From the NCBI GenBank assembly GCA_023436225.1, contig JAEZKA010000025.1:80219-144218 (forward strand): a stretch of 64,000 nt of DNA. Reading direction: 5' to 3'. The position numbers and the translations under genes were made by a program. Under the pieces are notes generated by a model. The model was not told where the DNA came from and ran no database searches. It worked only from the letters and a program-made list of their open reading frames with translations. This stretch comes from Bacillota bacterium. GTDB taxonomy: Bacteria > Bacillota > Clostridia > Lachnospirales > Lachnospiraceae. This document shows, piece by piece, positions 1-7,591 of this stretch; position 1 is the stretch's first letter; every line of letters begins with the position of its first letter.

Positions 1-424
1 CAAAGTCACAGTAAATGAGAGTGATTATATCAAATTCATTCTCATAATCTAGTGTTAAATAGTCTTTCAGCAAATACTGAATATTCAAGCCCTTATCCAT
101 CGCACTATTTCTTGCGTAATTGATCGAACGCTCTGAAAAATCCATGCCTGTAACGTTGTATGCTTTTTCAATAAACTTTTCTGCATATATTCCTGGGCCG
201 CAACCAATGTCCAGTAGCTTAGGGTATTCCTCTGGTGGCAATATTGAAGATATCCAATCCACCGACTTTTGTACAAAGCTATGCTTTCTTGTAGCGGCAT
301 CCCAATCTGGATGTAAATGCGCTTCAAGCATCCCCTTAGATATGTGAGGGTCATTCCAAAATTCAGCTGTGCTTTTTTCATAGAGAGCTGGCCTTTTCGC
401 ATTTTTAGCAATTGAATTTATCAT
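1..424 (-). CDS. SAM-dependent class I methyltransferase, N-terminal part (runs off the window)
   Basis: The reverse strand reads from an ATG at 424 to the window edge without a stop, giving about 141 residues; the C-terminus lies outside. A GGAGG Shine-Dalgarno sits a few bases before the ATG. The translation carries the class I methyltransferase motif I, LLDIGCGPG, near residue 70, followed by an acidic motif II region (VTGMDFSERSI) and an EFDIITLIYCDF strand, so SAM binding is well supported. The substrate cannot be told from this fragment. The gene has its own strong promoter and a 5' leader of about 255 nt with a short upstream ORF and a terminator hairpin, an arrangement known for drug-inducible genes. 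A role in rRNA or drug modification is therefore possible but is inference only. Confidence 0.85.
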   Translation of the reverse strand, partial: MINSIAKNAKRPALYEKSTAEFWNDPHISKGMLEAHLHPDWDAATRKHSFVQKSVDWISSILPPEEYPKLLDIGCGPGIYAEKFIEKAYNVTGMDFSERSINYARNSAMDKGLNIQYLLKDYLTLDYENEFDIITLIYCDF

Positions 425-463
425 TTTAGTTCCTCCAAATTTGATTTTGTATGTGATAACATG

Positions 464-491
464 AAAAAAAGCTATGGAATTCTCCACAGCT
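464..491 (-). terminator. Intrinsic terminator inside the methyltransferase leader (attenuator candidate)
   Basis: On the minus strand AGCTGTGG, a 6-nt loop and CCATAGCT form an 8-bp stem with one G-U pair, directly followed by seven T. It lies between the promoter at 687-715 and the methyltransferase start at 424, so it would stop transcription before the gene unless it is disrupted. Confidence 0.7.
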
Positions 492-632
492 TAAAATAAA
501 AAACGTGGAAGAAGGTAATCAAATCATAAAAAACAGAAATAAGCCGTATTTAACGACCGTTTCATTTTCTGTTCAGTTTTTATGATTATCCTATCTTTTC
601 CGCGTCTCACTTATATTACCGATTGTGTAATA

Positions 633-653
633 TCAAGAGCTACCGAATAGCAT
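633..653 (-). CDS. Possible leader peptide of six codons in the methyltransferase 5' leader
   Basis: ATG at 653 opens a six-codon frame (MLFGSS, stop TGA) about 27 nt after the predicted transcription start. An AAAGGAG Shine-Dalgarno precedes it, with only three to four bases between it and the ATG, which is short. Upstream ORFs of this kind near the 5' end of attenuated resistance genes act as ribosome-stalling sensors. That role here is inferred from position only. Confidence 0.4.
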   Translation of the reverse strand: MLFGSS

Positions 654-686
654 TCACTCCTTTATTTCATGTTATCACATGATATT

Positions 687-715
687 ATTTTATTCCAAAA
701 GTAATGACATGTCAA
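687..715 (-). promoter_or_regulatory. Sigma-A promoter of the methyltransferase transcript
   Basis: Reverse strand TTGACA (715-710), a 17-bp spacer and TAAAAT (692-687), which is near consensus. Transcription would begin around 680, giving a leader of about 255 nt. Confidence 0.75.
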
Positions 716-846
716 CATATGCATTTAATTTAATTACATTTTTTAACACATCCACAGTAGCATTTGCTCGAATTCCTTTCTGCTTCCACAAAACCCTATA
801 TTTTCAGGTAACACCACATGATTACTGTCTTTCCATTACTTAAATA

Positions 847-875
847 TTACAGATTTATTACAAATGTGTTACAAT
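847..875 (+). promoter_or_regulatory. Promoter of the 25-codon gene
   Basis: TTACAG (847-852), a 17-bp spacer and TACAAT (870-875). It points at the small gene at 925, with a short leader of roughly 43 nt. Confidence 0.6.
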
Positions 876-924
876 TTTATTGTTCCTAAGAGTTAGCAAT
901 AACATCAATAAGGAGGTAGCTATT

Positions 925-1002
925 ATGTGTTTAAATTCTTATAATTTTATGGATATGATTAACAAGCTTATTAAATACTGTAGTTTCGGTTCTTGTAACT
1001 AA
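925..1002 (+). CDS. Small 25-residue cysteine-containing peptide, unknown function
   Basis: ATG at 925 follows a perfect AAGGAGGT Shine-Dalgarno (910-917) at 7-nt spacing. The frame encodes 25 residues with three cysteines, ending in a CSFGSCN tail, and stops at TAA (1000-1002). The unit is complete, with a promoter at 847-875 and a 10-bp GC-rich hairpin at 1010-1033. I do not recognise the peptide. It has no signal peptide or hydrophobic stretch, and no modification enzyme, protease or exporter lies next to it. A signalling peptide, a RiPP precursor, or a regulatory RNA that happens to be translated are all possible. Being a real expressed unit is likely; the function is unknown. Confidence 0.65.
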   Translation: MCLNSYNFMDMINKLIKYCSFGSCN

Positions 1003-1009
1003 TTTCTTT

Positions 1010-1042
1010 GGGCCTGTCCTTATGGATGGGCCCTTAAAATTT
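1010..1042 (+). terminator. Terminator of the 25-codon gene
   Basis: A fully paired 10-bp stem (1010-1019 with 1024-1033, two G-U pairs) and a TTAT loop, followed by a weak T-rich tail (TTAAAATTT). Confidence 0.65.
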
Positions 1043-1166
1043 GTTCAGCTTCGAGTTATATATTTTATTTGCAAAAATTACCATCAATAAATTAGCATCA
1101 AAAAGTCATCTCCTGACCAATAGCTATAATAGAATAACCATACAAACACCATAAGGAGCTGACACC

Positions 1167-1451
1167 ATGCCATTTCTTAATCCCAATCGCAAGCCTGCTA
1201 TCAGGCATCCCGAAGGCCATCCTGTAGCCGTTCGTGCTGCTTTTAACACACTCGGAGAGTTTATCCCAAGATCCTTTTGTATCGAGGATGATGCTCAGGA
1301 ACTATTCAAATTCAAGGTAAGTTCTATTAGAACGATCAAGTCTGACAAATTTCTGGTGAAGACCTTCTATTGTACCTTTGATGCATATGGTTTTCGCAAC
1401 GATATTATCCTATGCTATGACGCCCAGAAGCACTGCTGGGTGATGGGATAA
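1167..1451 (+). CDS. Conserved-looking hypothetical protein, 94 residues
   Basis: ATG at 1167 is preceded by AAGGAG at good spacing. The 94-residue product has no signal peptide or membrane segment and no motif I can name. It has a basic, proline-rich N-terminus and a C-terminal half with many aromatic residues that looks like a compact beta-rich domain ending in HCWVMG. It converges on the minus-strand gene at 1464, with only a 12-bp gap, so the pair may share termination. No function can be assigned. Confidence 0.65.
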   Translation: MPFLNPNRKPAIRHPEGHPVAVRAAFNTLGEFIPRSFCIEDDAQELFKFKVSSIRTIKSDKFLVKTFYCTFDAYGFRNDIILCYDAQKHCWVMG

Positions 1452-1463
1452 TCCGCTTACTTT

Positions 1464-1859
1464 TTAACGCTGTTTTATTTTTGCCAGCACTTTATCATAG
1501 GAGTCTGCTTTATCGACGGTAAAGTACTTTATAAACTCTTTTGTCCACATATCCATCTCTTCTTCTATCTCATTTACTTCATTCATGATAAAGCCGACTT
1601 TTTTACAGCTTGTTTTTGCCATTTCCGGTATTAAGAAGCTAAACCCCCACTCCACATCCTCTTTTTCATCCTCGAAGCCATGTCTGGCATCCACCACCAG
1701 ACAGCTTCCCGGGTATGCCTGCAGGAGCTCCAGTGAAAAGGTAGCCGGTTTTCGATAATTGTCAAAGCAACAGAACTTCTTCCAAGTAATCAGCACAACC
1801 ATGTCCTTTTCGATATATCTTACGTTACTGAATTCTGAGTCAAATTCTCTAATATCCAT
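1464..1859 (-). CDS. Hypothetical protein, 131 residues, possibly STAS/SpoIIAA-like
   Basis: A GGGAGA Shine-Dalgarno precedes the ATG at 1859. The product is soluble and acidic. A strand-turn pattern around SCLVVDARHGFED, followed by an amphipathic segment and KVGFIMNEV, is faintly reminiscent of the SpoIIAA-like/STAS fold, but no diagnostic residue is visible and I give no function. It follows the GNAT gene on the same strand with a 36-bp gap, so the two are probably co-transcribed. Confidence 0.6.
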   Translation of the reverse strand: MDIREFDSEFSNVRYIEKDMVVLITWKKFCCFDNYRKPATFSLELLQAYPGSCLVVDARHGFEDEKEDVEWGFSFLIPEMAKTSCKKVGFIMNEVNEIEEEMDMWTKEFIKYFTVDKADSYDKVLAKIKQR

Positions 1860-1895
1860 AATTTATTCTCCCATCTCAATATGTATGTACTAAAT

Positions 1896-2393
1896 CTACA
1901 TCCCTACGATTGTACTTCTTCTCTCCATTATTACGGTATTCTGCCATAGTCCATCGTGATCCTGTGCAATTCGCTCGCGATAACCAATCATGCGAAAGCC
2001 CACCTTCTTATGTAAGGCCTGGCTAGCCTTATTACTCTCAAATATACCCGATTGTAGGGTCCAGAAGCCCTCCTCCTCCGCTTCCTTGATTAATTCTTGC
2101 ATCAGTCTCTCTCCGACCTTCTGACCACGACAGTCCGCTTTAATGTAGACGCTGACTTCAGCAACTCCCGAATACACACAGCGGCTGCTATACGGGCTGA
2201 GCGCTGCCCATCCGACTATAATTCCATCCCTTTGCGCAACTAATCGGCAATTCTTTACATGGGACTTGTCCCAAGCCTCATAGGTCGGTGTCTCCTTCTG
2301 AAAGGTAGCTGTCTTCGTATCTATCCCCTCTTGATATATTGCCTCTACCGCATTCCAGTCCTCTGGCTTCATAGCTCGAATCAACAATTCCAT
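1896..2393 (-). CDS. GNAT-family N-acetyltransferase (Pat/YncA-like)
   Basis: The 165-residue protein matches the single-domain GNAT family that includes phosphinothricin/L-amino-acid N-acetyltransferases. It starts with the family's IRAMKPEDWNAVEAIYQEGI, has the TATF strand typical of this subgroup, an acetyl-CoA binding loop (CRGQKVGERLMQEL, residues about 94-107) and the C-terminal NKASQALHKKVGF signature. It would acetylate a small amine or amino-acid analogue with acetyl-CoA in the cytoplasm. The start is supported by GGAGG before the ATG. The exact substrate is not determinable. Confidence 0.85.
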   Translation of the reverse strand: MELLIRAMKPEDWNAVEAIYQEGIDTKTATFQKETPTYEAWDKSHVKNCRLVAQRDGIIVGWAALSPYSSRCVYSGVAEVSVYIKADCRGQKVGERLMQELIKEAEEEGFWTLQSGIFESNKASQALHKKVGFRMIGYRERIAQDHDGLWQNTVIMERRSTIVGM

Positions 2394-2656
2394 ACCTCAG
2401 TCCTCCCATAATATTCCTTTGATCAAACTCATCTCAATCTCCATTGATTTCCGTTATTTAATAAATATATCCATATTATACCTAGTCTATCTTGCTGTCA
2501 AGAAGCTTTCCAAATTAAAACAACTTAATAATATCATAATTAATGTCGAACGATAGAGTCTGACCAAAGCAACTGAACGTCAAGTTTTTATTCATATGAT
2601 AAAGTTTATGACCCCTGTTTCTATGGCATCATAGATTACATACCTTTTTATACCAC

Positions 2657-2688
2657 AAAAAAACCTACCAGTCTTTCAACTGATAGGT
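2657..2688 (-). terminator. Terminator of tRNA-Pro
   Basis: A 10-bp stem (2663-2672 with 2679-2688, one G-U pair) is followed on the minus strand by seven T. It lies 12 nt after the tRNA 3' end. Confidence 0.85.
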
Positions 2689-2699
2689 CTCCATAATCG

Positions 2700-2773
2700 T
2701 CGAGGCGACGGGATTCGAACCCACGGCCTCTGCGTCCCGAACGCAGCGCTCTACCAAACTGAGCCACGCCTCG
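2700..2773 (-). tRNA. tRNA-Pro (anticodon CGG)
   Basis: The reverse strand folds into a full cloverleaf: acceptor CGAGGCG/CGCCTCG with discriminator A, D-arm with GCTCAGTTTGGTAGAGC, anticodon stem CTGCG/CGCAG enclosing TTCGGGA (anticodon CGG), and TpsiC arm GTGGGTTCGAATCCCGT. The 3' CCA is not encoded. A promoter lies upstream and a terminator directly downstream, so it is a single-gene unit. Confidence 0.95.
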
Positions 2774-2816
2774 ATTTCTTTCGTTGCAGTGCTTTTTCAG
2801 AAGCACCGCATTAGTT

Positions 2817-2845
2817 ATTATCTAATAAAAGTACTAAAAAGTCAA
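2817..2845 (-). promoter_or_regulatory. Promoter of tRNA-Pro
   Basis: Reverse strand TTGACT (2845-2840), a 17-bp spacer and GATAAT (2822-2817), about 44 nt before the mature tRNA 5' end. The rest of 2846-3046 is AT-rich with no recognisable element. Confidence 0.75.
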
Positions 2846-3046
2846 CTGTTAATTTTACTTTTTTATAATAAATTATTTTGTCACTAATCGCAAATTTATT
2901 GTCAATCTTCGGAAAAATCTTCTTTTCCATTATTTCCATGTTGTATTGAGTTCATACTTACTTAACACGCTTGATTTTTCAATATTTGTACAATATGTGC
3001 TTTTACACTCTGATTTACAGGCTGATCACTCCCATATCAGATTAAT

Positions 3047-4771
3047 TCAAGACTCCAGTTCCTCATAGGATATGTTAATTCGCACCAGGCGTTCCTCCCT
3101 CGATTCTTTTGTCCAAAGGCCAACCCGATAGACGGTCTCTTCCTTCCTGTTATGATTCTTGACTACTACCTTTTCTTCCTTATAATATAATACGGTATCA
3201 TCATAGGACAGAAGCATTCTTCCAGCCTTTCCATCCAGAACCAGACAGCCTGCCTGCTTAAGCTGGGGCTTCACTACAGTGATAAACCCTTCCTCAAAGC
3301 AAATCGCTTCCGAGGCCTTATAATAATCCTCTAGAATAACAGAACCAGCTTTCATATCAGAGATTATTCTACGTCGATAGGTCTGAAGCTCCGGTATCTG
3401 ATAGAGCTGTGATAATTCCATTGTGATATAAGAATAATCTGCATCAGCCTTTACCTCAAGAATCTTGCAATGATATGCTCCTGCCTTCTGTTCCTGATTG
3501 GCAACCACTGCTACATTATGATAGTATGATCTGGTCTGCGGATAAACATAACGTTTTTCTCCAAAATAGTCTGCTGTATAAGCTCCCGCACCCAAATCTG
3601 CTATAAACTGTTCCCCTGAAATTGCGAATACAAAGCTTCCAACATCGTTATGATTATGCGACTCCATATTATTTCCACCTTTTACGGCAAAATAAAAGGG
3701 GGTATTCCTTTGTATAAGCCACTGCTTATCGAATAGGTACTTCACCGTATTCTTCGGTGTCTCTGATAATAACTCTCCCTCCGTCCACCAAAGATTTCTA
3801 CTGATATGCTGAAATCGGTAGCAGGGATCTGAATCAAAGGATGGAATGACTGGACAGGCAGGAAGCTCTATCTCATATTCCTTCTTCAGATAGCATAATA
3901 AGCCCGAAGGAATAGCCACTTCTGCCATGCTATCAGAGAAAGGAAGATATGTACTTCCATTCATCTGCAGATACTGGGGAAATTCTGCAATTGCCTTCAA
4001 CTTACCTGATAGCTCCTTAGGTATGGTATACCTAGGCTCCAGCTCCTGTCGCATTGCCGTATAATAGGTATAATATCCAAAGCCATATACCCAGTAACCT
4101 ACACCTTCCTCGGTAGCCCCATCATCACCAAAGCCCTCCAGATAGTAACTCAATGCACGTTCCACCTTTATTAGGAGCTTCTGCTGTTCCTCCTTCTTTG
4201 CCAGTAAAAGTGCTGCAATACCGATGGACCCTGCGCATACGGCACTCCAATTGTTACTCAGTGTTTCCCACCCCCATTCCCTCTCTAAAAAAGGGGTAAA
4301 AATACGTTCTTCAACTCTTCTGCGGATGTGATTCAGGATAAACGGATGAATGATATCTTGATGCATGGTAGCAATCTCACTTAAAGTCGCTGCAGTCTCT
4401 GCTGCAAAAAGATCAATCTGAGAAGAGGCATCCTTAACAAAGCCTTCCTCATCAAAGGGCAAATGTGCGGCCAGACACCAGGTGAATTCATTAGAGACCG
4501 ACCATAATAGTTCATTGAGCTGAGTAACCTCCTGCTTATGATAGATACCGCTTGTATTCCAAAGCAGATAAAGCGCCAGTGCTGTCAGCCTTTTTCTAAC
4601 ATCAAAATATGCAGCCTCTGCTTCCTTTCTACTGCCGCGTTCCATAAACTGCCGATACCCTTCAAATAAGATAGATGGAGTACTCTCGTATCTTATTTGA
4701 CACACATACTCCTCAATCTGCTCCCTTAGCTTCCTTGTAGCTTCCTGGTTCTCCCAGCCTGATATTCTCAT
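3047..4771 (-). CDS. Heparinase II/III-like polysaccharide lyase
   Basis: The product of about 574 residues has the layout of heparinase II/III proteins: an N-terminal alpha-helical toroid region (residues about 1-330) rich in Trp/Tyr/Leu helices, then a beta-sandwich domain beginning with the family hallmark GGNNMESHNHNDVGSF and the FIADLGAGAYT segment with catalytic His and Tyr candidates. Such enzymes cleave uronic-acid polysaccharides by beta-elimination. No signal peptide is visible, so it probably acts inside the cell on imported oligosaccharides. It is the last gene of the transporter operon starting at 8557. The ATG at 4771 is preferred to the GTG at 4780 because GAGG is spaced better for it. 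The substrate (glycosaminoglycan, alginate-like or other uronan) is not determined. Confidence 0.85.
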   Translation of the reverse strand: MRISGWENQEATRKLREQIEEYVCQIRYESTPSILFEGYRQFMERGSRKEAEAAYFDVRKRLTALALYLLWNTSGIYHKQEVTQLNELLWSVSNEFTWCLAAHLPFDEEGFVKDASSQIDLFAAETAATLSEIATMHQDIIHPFILNHIRRRVEERIFTPFLEREWGWETLSNNWSAVCAGSIGIAALLLAKKEEQQKLLIKVERALSYYLEGFGDDGATEEGVGYWVYGFGYYTYYTAMRQELEPRYTIPKELSGKLKAIAEFPQYLQMNGSTYLPFSDSMAEVAIPSGLLCYLKKEYEIELPACPVIPSFDSDPCYRFQHISRNLWWTEGELLSETPKNTVKYLFDKQWLIQRNTPFYFAVKGGNNMESHNHNDVGSFVFAISGEQFIADLGAGAYTADYFGEKRYVYPQTRSYYHNVAVVANQEQKAGAYHCKILEVKADADYSYITMELSQLYQIPELQTYRRRIISDMKAGSVILEDYYKASEAICFEEGFITVVKPQLKQAGCLVLDGKAGRMLLSYDDTVLYYKEEKVVVKNHNRKEETVYRVGLWTKESREERLVRINISYEELES

Positions 4772-4819
4772 CCTGTCCACACCTCACTAAAATTCTCCAT
4801 TCACCATATGTATTTAGAG

Positions 4820-4884
4820 ATAGCTCCATATAAGTGTGCTTTATCCTGTTATAGAACTACCAAACACTACTTATATGAAGCTAT
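4820..4884. repeat. Inverted repeat between receptor and lyase genes
   Basis: Arms ATAGCT/AGCTAT and CATATAAGT/ACTTATATG enclose a loop of about 25 nt in the 180-nt gap between the two genes. No T-tract follows on the minus strand, so it looks more like an mRNA-stabilising or processing hairpin than a terminator. Confidence 0.5.
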
Positions 4885-4951
4885 TCTTCATTGCACTATC
4901 ATCCTGCGTTAATTAATATCTGCAGAACATTAAGCTTGATTAAAATAATAA

Positions 4952-6586
4952 TTACTTACCTAGGTAAGCCTTATGCTCTGTTAGCTGTGCCTGAATAGCA
5001 GCCTTCACCTCTTCATAACCTGCATCATTCATAGCCTTTCTGAAATCAGCAACTGCCTGCTCCGGATCGCCTGCCTTACCAAAAGCAATAGCAGTTACAT
5101 AACTGGTATAGATCTCAGACAAATTAGCCATTGTAGGTGCAATATCATCCGTATTAAATACTAATTGTGAATAAGGATAGTCAATTGCATAGGTATTATA
5201 ATCAGCATATATCTGATCCTTACCTGTATACCAGGTAGCATTGGTAAGCTCAAGACTATCGTTTCTACCCCACCAGAAGAAGCCAGGGAACTCCATAGTA
5301 TCCTTATCATAGCCTTCCGGGCGATCTAACCTGCCATCTGCAGTAACGATATAATTGGTGCCTTCGATACCATAGTTAAATAAGCGATAGCATTCTTCAT
5401 CATTACGAAGTAAGTCATAAACCATTAAAGCTCTCTCAGGATGCTTTGAATTTGCACCAACTGCAGTTGCTCCATGGGTAATTGATACCTTACAAAGGTT
5501 CTTACTCTCTTCCGAGAAGGAGAAGAAGCCAACCTCAGACCCGGGTTGTCTCGTATCCATAATGGGTCGAGTTGAACTTACATAGGTCTGAGTATGGTGC
5601 TGAACTGCACCGGTCTGTCCTGCGTAAAGCTCTTCTGTGGTGTCACCGGTATAGTTAAGAACGTCCTCTCTCCAATAACCAGCATCGCCCCACTCCTTCA
5701 TCATCTTTGCAAATGTTACATATACATCCCCTTCCATGTAAGGAGATACCAGGGTAAACGGATCTTCCTTCGAAGCACCGAAGAATATCGGAACGTCCAA
5801 TCCGTCGATAAAGATGGTGGGAGTCTTAGATTGGAAGTAACCACCACTTAACTGATTACCAAAAGCCTGGCCACTTGCTGCAGCATCCCATGGAATGATA
5901 TCAGTCTTATTTGCTTTGATATAAGCAAAATATTTCCCTAAATCTTCCCAGCTCTTAACACCGTTTGCTAAACCAGCTTCCTTTGCCCAGTCTCCGCGGA
6001 ACATAAAGCCATGGTTAATCCATTGTGCATAATTATCTTCGGGCATCAAATAAATCTTGTCATTCAGTTTACACATATTCCAATGTTCTTCGGAAACAGA
6101 TGCAAATGTCTGAGGAGCATAAGTCTTAAGCATATCTGTAGTTAATTCTAGGAAAGCGCCCTTCTTAGCATTCGGCCAGGCATCCAACCAGTCCGTTGCT
6201 GTTCCAATCAAATCGATTGATGGATCACCGGAAGCAAGCAAAAGGTTATACTGTGTCTGCCAATCCGTCCATTCAACCCAATATAATTCAATTTCTGCAT
6301 TCAATTTCTCGGTAAGTATTGCATTGAGTTTCTCCATACCTGCCTCTAATTGTCCATTGGTAGGCTTGTTACCCAATACAACATATTTTACTGTTACATG
6401 TTCAGAAGTGTCAATTGCTGCAGGCTCTGCCGTTGAATCAGGTGTATCCGTTGTAGTACCCGTTTCTGTTGGCTTTGCCGGAGTATTATCCGTCTTCACT
6501 TCCTCCGTCTTCCCGCAGGCAGCCAAGGTGAATACCATGCTCAAAACCAGTATAAAACTTAAAAGTTTTTTAATCTTATTCCCCAT
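4952..6586 (-). CDS. Extracellular solute-binding lipoprotein of a complex-carbohydrate ABC transporter (LplA-like)
   Basis: The 544-residue protein has a lipoprotein signal peptide with lipobox LAAC (Cys24), a Thr/Pro/Glu-rich linker to about residue 60, and a family 1 solute-binding domain. The large size and its position with two LplB/LplC-type permeases place it in the group that imports oligosaccharides rather than monosaccharides. It would be anchored outside the membrane. AGGAGG precedes the ATG. It lies between the permease genes and the heparinase-like lyase, which suggests a uronic-acid-containing oligosaccharide as ligand. No ATPase gene is present, as is usual for this family, which shares an MsmK-like ATPase encoded elsewhere. 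Confidence 0.9.
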   Translation of the reverse strand: MGNKIKKLLSFILVLSMVFTLAACGKTEEVKTDNTPAKPTETGTTTDTPDSTAEPAAIDTSEHVTVKYVVLGNKPTNGQLEAGMEKLNAILTEKLNAEIELYWVEWTDWQTQYNLLLASGDPSIDLIGTATDWLDAWPNAKKGAFLELTTDMLKTYAPQTFASVSEEHWNMCKLNDKIYLMPEDNYAQWINHGFMFRGDWAKEAGLANGVKSWEDLGKYFAYIKANKTDIIPWDAAASGQAFGNQLSGGYFQSKTPTIFIDGLDVPIFFGASKEDPFTLVSPYMEGDVYVTFAKMMKEWGDAGYWREDVLNYTGDTTEELYAGQTGAVQHHTQTYVSSTRPIMDTRQPGSEVGFFSFSEESKNLCKVSITHGATAVGANSKHPERALMVYDLLRNDEECYRLFNYGIEGTNYIVTADGRLDRPEGYDKDTMEFPGFFWWGRNDSLELTNATWYTGKDQIYADYNTYAIDYPYSQLVFNTDDIAPTMANLSEIYTSYVTAIAFGKAGDPEQAVADFRKAMNDAGYEEVKAAIQAQLTEHKAYLGK

Positions 6587-6666
6587 TTCTCTTTCCTCCT
6601 ATTTTTATTATCTATGTTTTCTTCGTGTCGCGAAGATTAACATCAAATTAGAGCTGCTATGAAGCA

Positions 6667-7575
6667 TTAACCCTTTACCGCTCCTACGGTAATACCCGAG
6701 ATAAAATATTTCTGTACAAATGGATATAGGAAAATAATCGGTCCGGTAGCAACTACTGCAGTTGCCATCTTCAACGTTTCCAGCGGAAGGGAGGTTACCT
6801 GTGTAACGGTAGCAGCTACCGAGTTACGTAGCGAAACTACTTCATTAATAATCTTATACAGATGATACTGTAAGGGTCTGAATTCCACTTTTGCGGATAA
6901 GAACAACATTGATTGATACCATTCATTCCAGTAGTTCAATGCCAGGAATAAACCGATGGTAGCTAGGGCTGGTTTTAACATAGGTAATATTAATCTGATA
7001 AAGATTGTGACATCGCCGGCTCCGTCTATCTTACCCGATTCTGTTATTTCATAAGGAATTGACTTTATAAAGTTTTTCATCAGAATAATAAGCCAGGGTG
7101 TCATTAAGAGCGGAAGGAATACCGCCAGGTAATTATCCTTTAGTCCCATATACTTAGTTACCAGGATGTAATAAGGTACCAAGCCTCCTTGAAACAGTGT
7201 TGTAAAATAAATATAAAAGGAAATACCGTTACGAAAAGGAAAGTCCTTTCTCTGCAAAGCATATCCGGTCATCGATATAATAAAAAGACCGATAAAGGTT
7301 CCACATATGGTCATCACGATGGTAACGATGTAAGCTCCGAGCAGTTGTTTTGAATTCTTCAGTAAGAGTTCATATGCTGTAAAGGTAAAGCCCTTCGGAA
7401 TTAGCGCAAAGCCTGTCTTGGTAATCTCACTCTCCGTACTGAAGGAGGTGGAAATCATCAGGATAAATGGAACAAGGCACATGAGTGCAAATAGACTGAT
7501 AAATAGGTAAGCAAAGCCACGAACAATTCTGTCTGATCGATCTAATTTTATTTTATTATTAATTCCTGCTGCCAT
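6667..7575 (-). CDS. Carbohydrate ABC transporter permease (LplC/YtcP-like)
   Basis: The 302-residue protein has six predicted membrane helices and the permease EAA motif around ESGKIDGAGDVTIFIRLILP. The C-terminal LPLETLKMATAVVATGPIIF and FISGITVGAVKG signatures are typical of LplC-type permeases. The frame stays open to 7629, but the ATG at 7575 has a strong GGGGAGGGGG Shine-Dalgarno and gives the usual N-terminus, so it is chosen. It follows the partner permease by 16 bp and is surely co-transcribed with it. Confidence 0.92.
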   Translation of the reverse strand: MAAGINNKIKLDRSDRIVRGFAYLFISLFALMCLVPFILMISTSFSTESEITKTGFALIPKGFTFTAYELLLKNSKQLLGAYIVTIVMTICGTFIGLFIISMTGYALQRKDFPFRNGISFYIYFTTLFQGGLVPYYILVTKYMGLKDNYLAVFLPLLMTPWLIILMKNFIKSIPYEITESGKIDGAGDVTIFIRLILPMLKPALATIGLFLALNYWNEWYQSMLFLSAKVEFRPLQYHLYKIINEVVSLRNSVAATVTQVTSLPLETLKMATAVVATGPIIFLYPFVQKYFISGITVGAVKG

Positions 7576-7591
7576 ACTATAGCCCCCTCCC

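Larger units (their letters stand above)
451..680. repeat. Perfect 16-bp inverted repeat bracketing the methyltransferase leader
   Basis: ATGTGATAACATGAAA at 451-466 is the exact reverse complement of 665-680. The outer copy covers the predicted transcription start and the inner copy follows the terminator T-tract. In RNA the 5' end could pair with the segment just after the terminator. In DNA each copy is itself a 14-bp imperfect palindrome (CATGT-GATA-ACATG), so the two could instead be repressor sites. Confidence 0.75.

Noticed and set aside
85..411. Open frame of 108 codons on the minus strand
   Set aside because: It overlaps the methyltransferase in another frame, has no ribosome site and has no family resemblance; the real frame starts at 424 and shows DIGCGPG.
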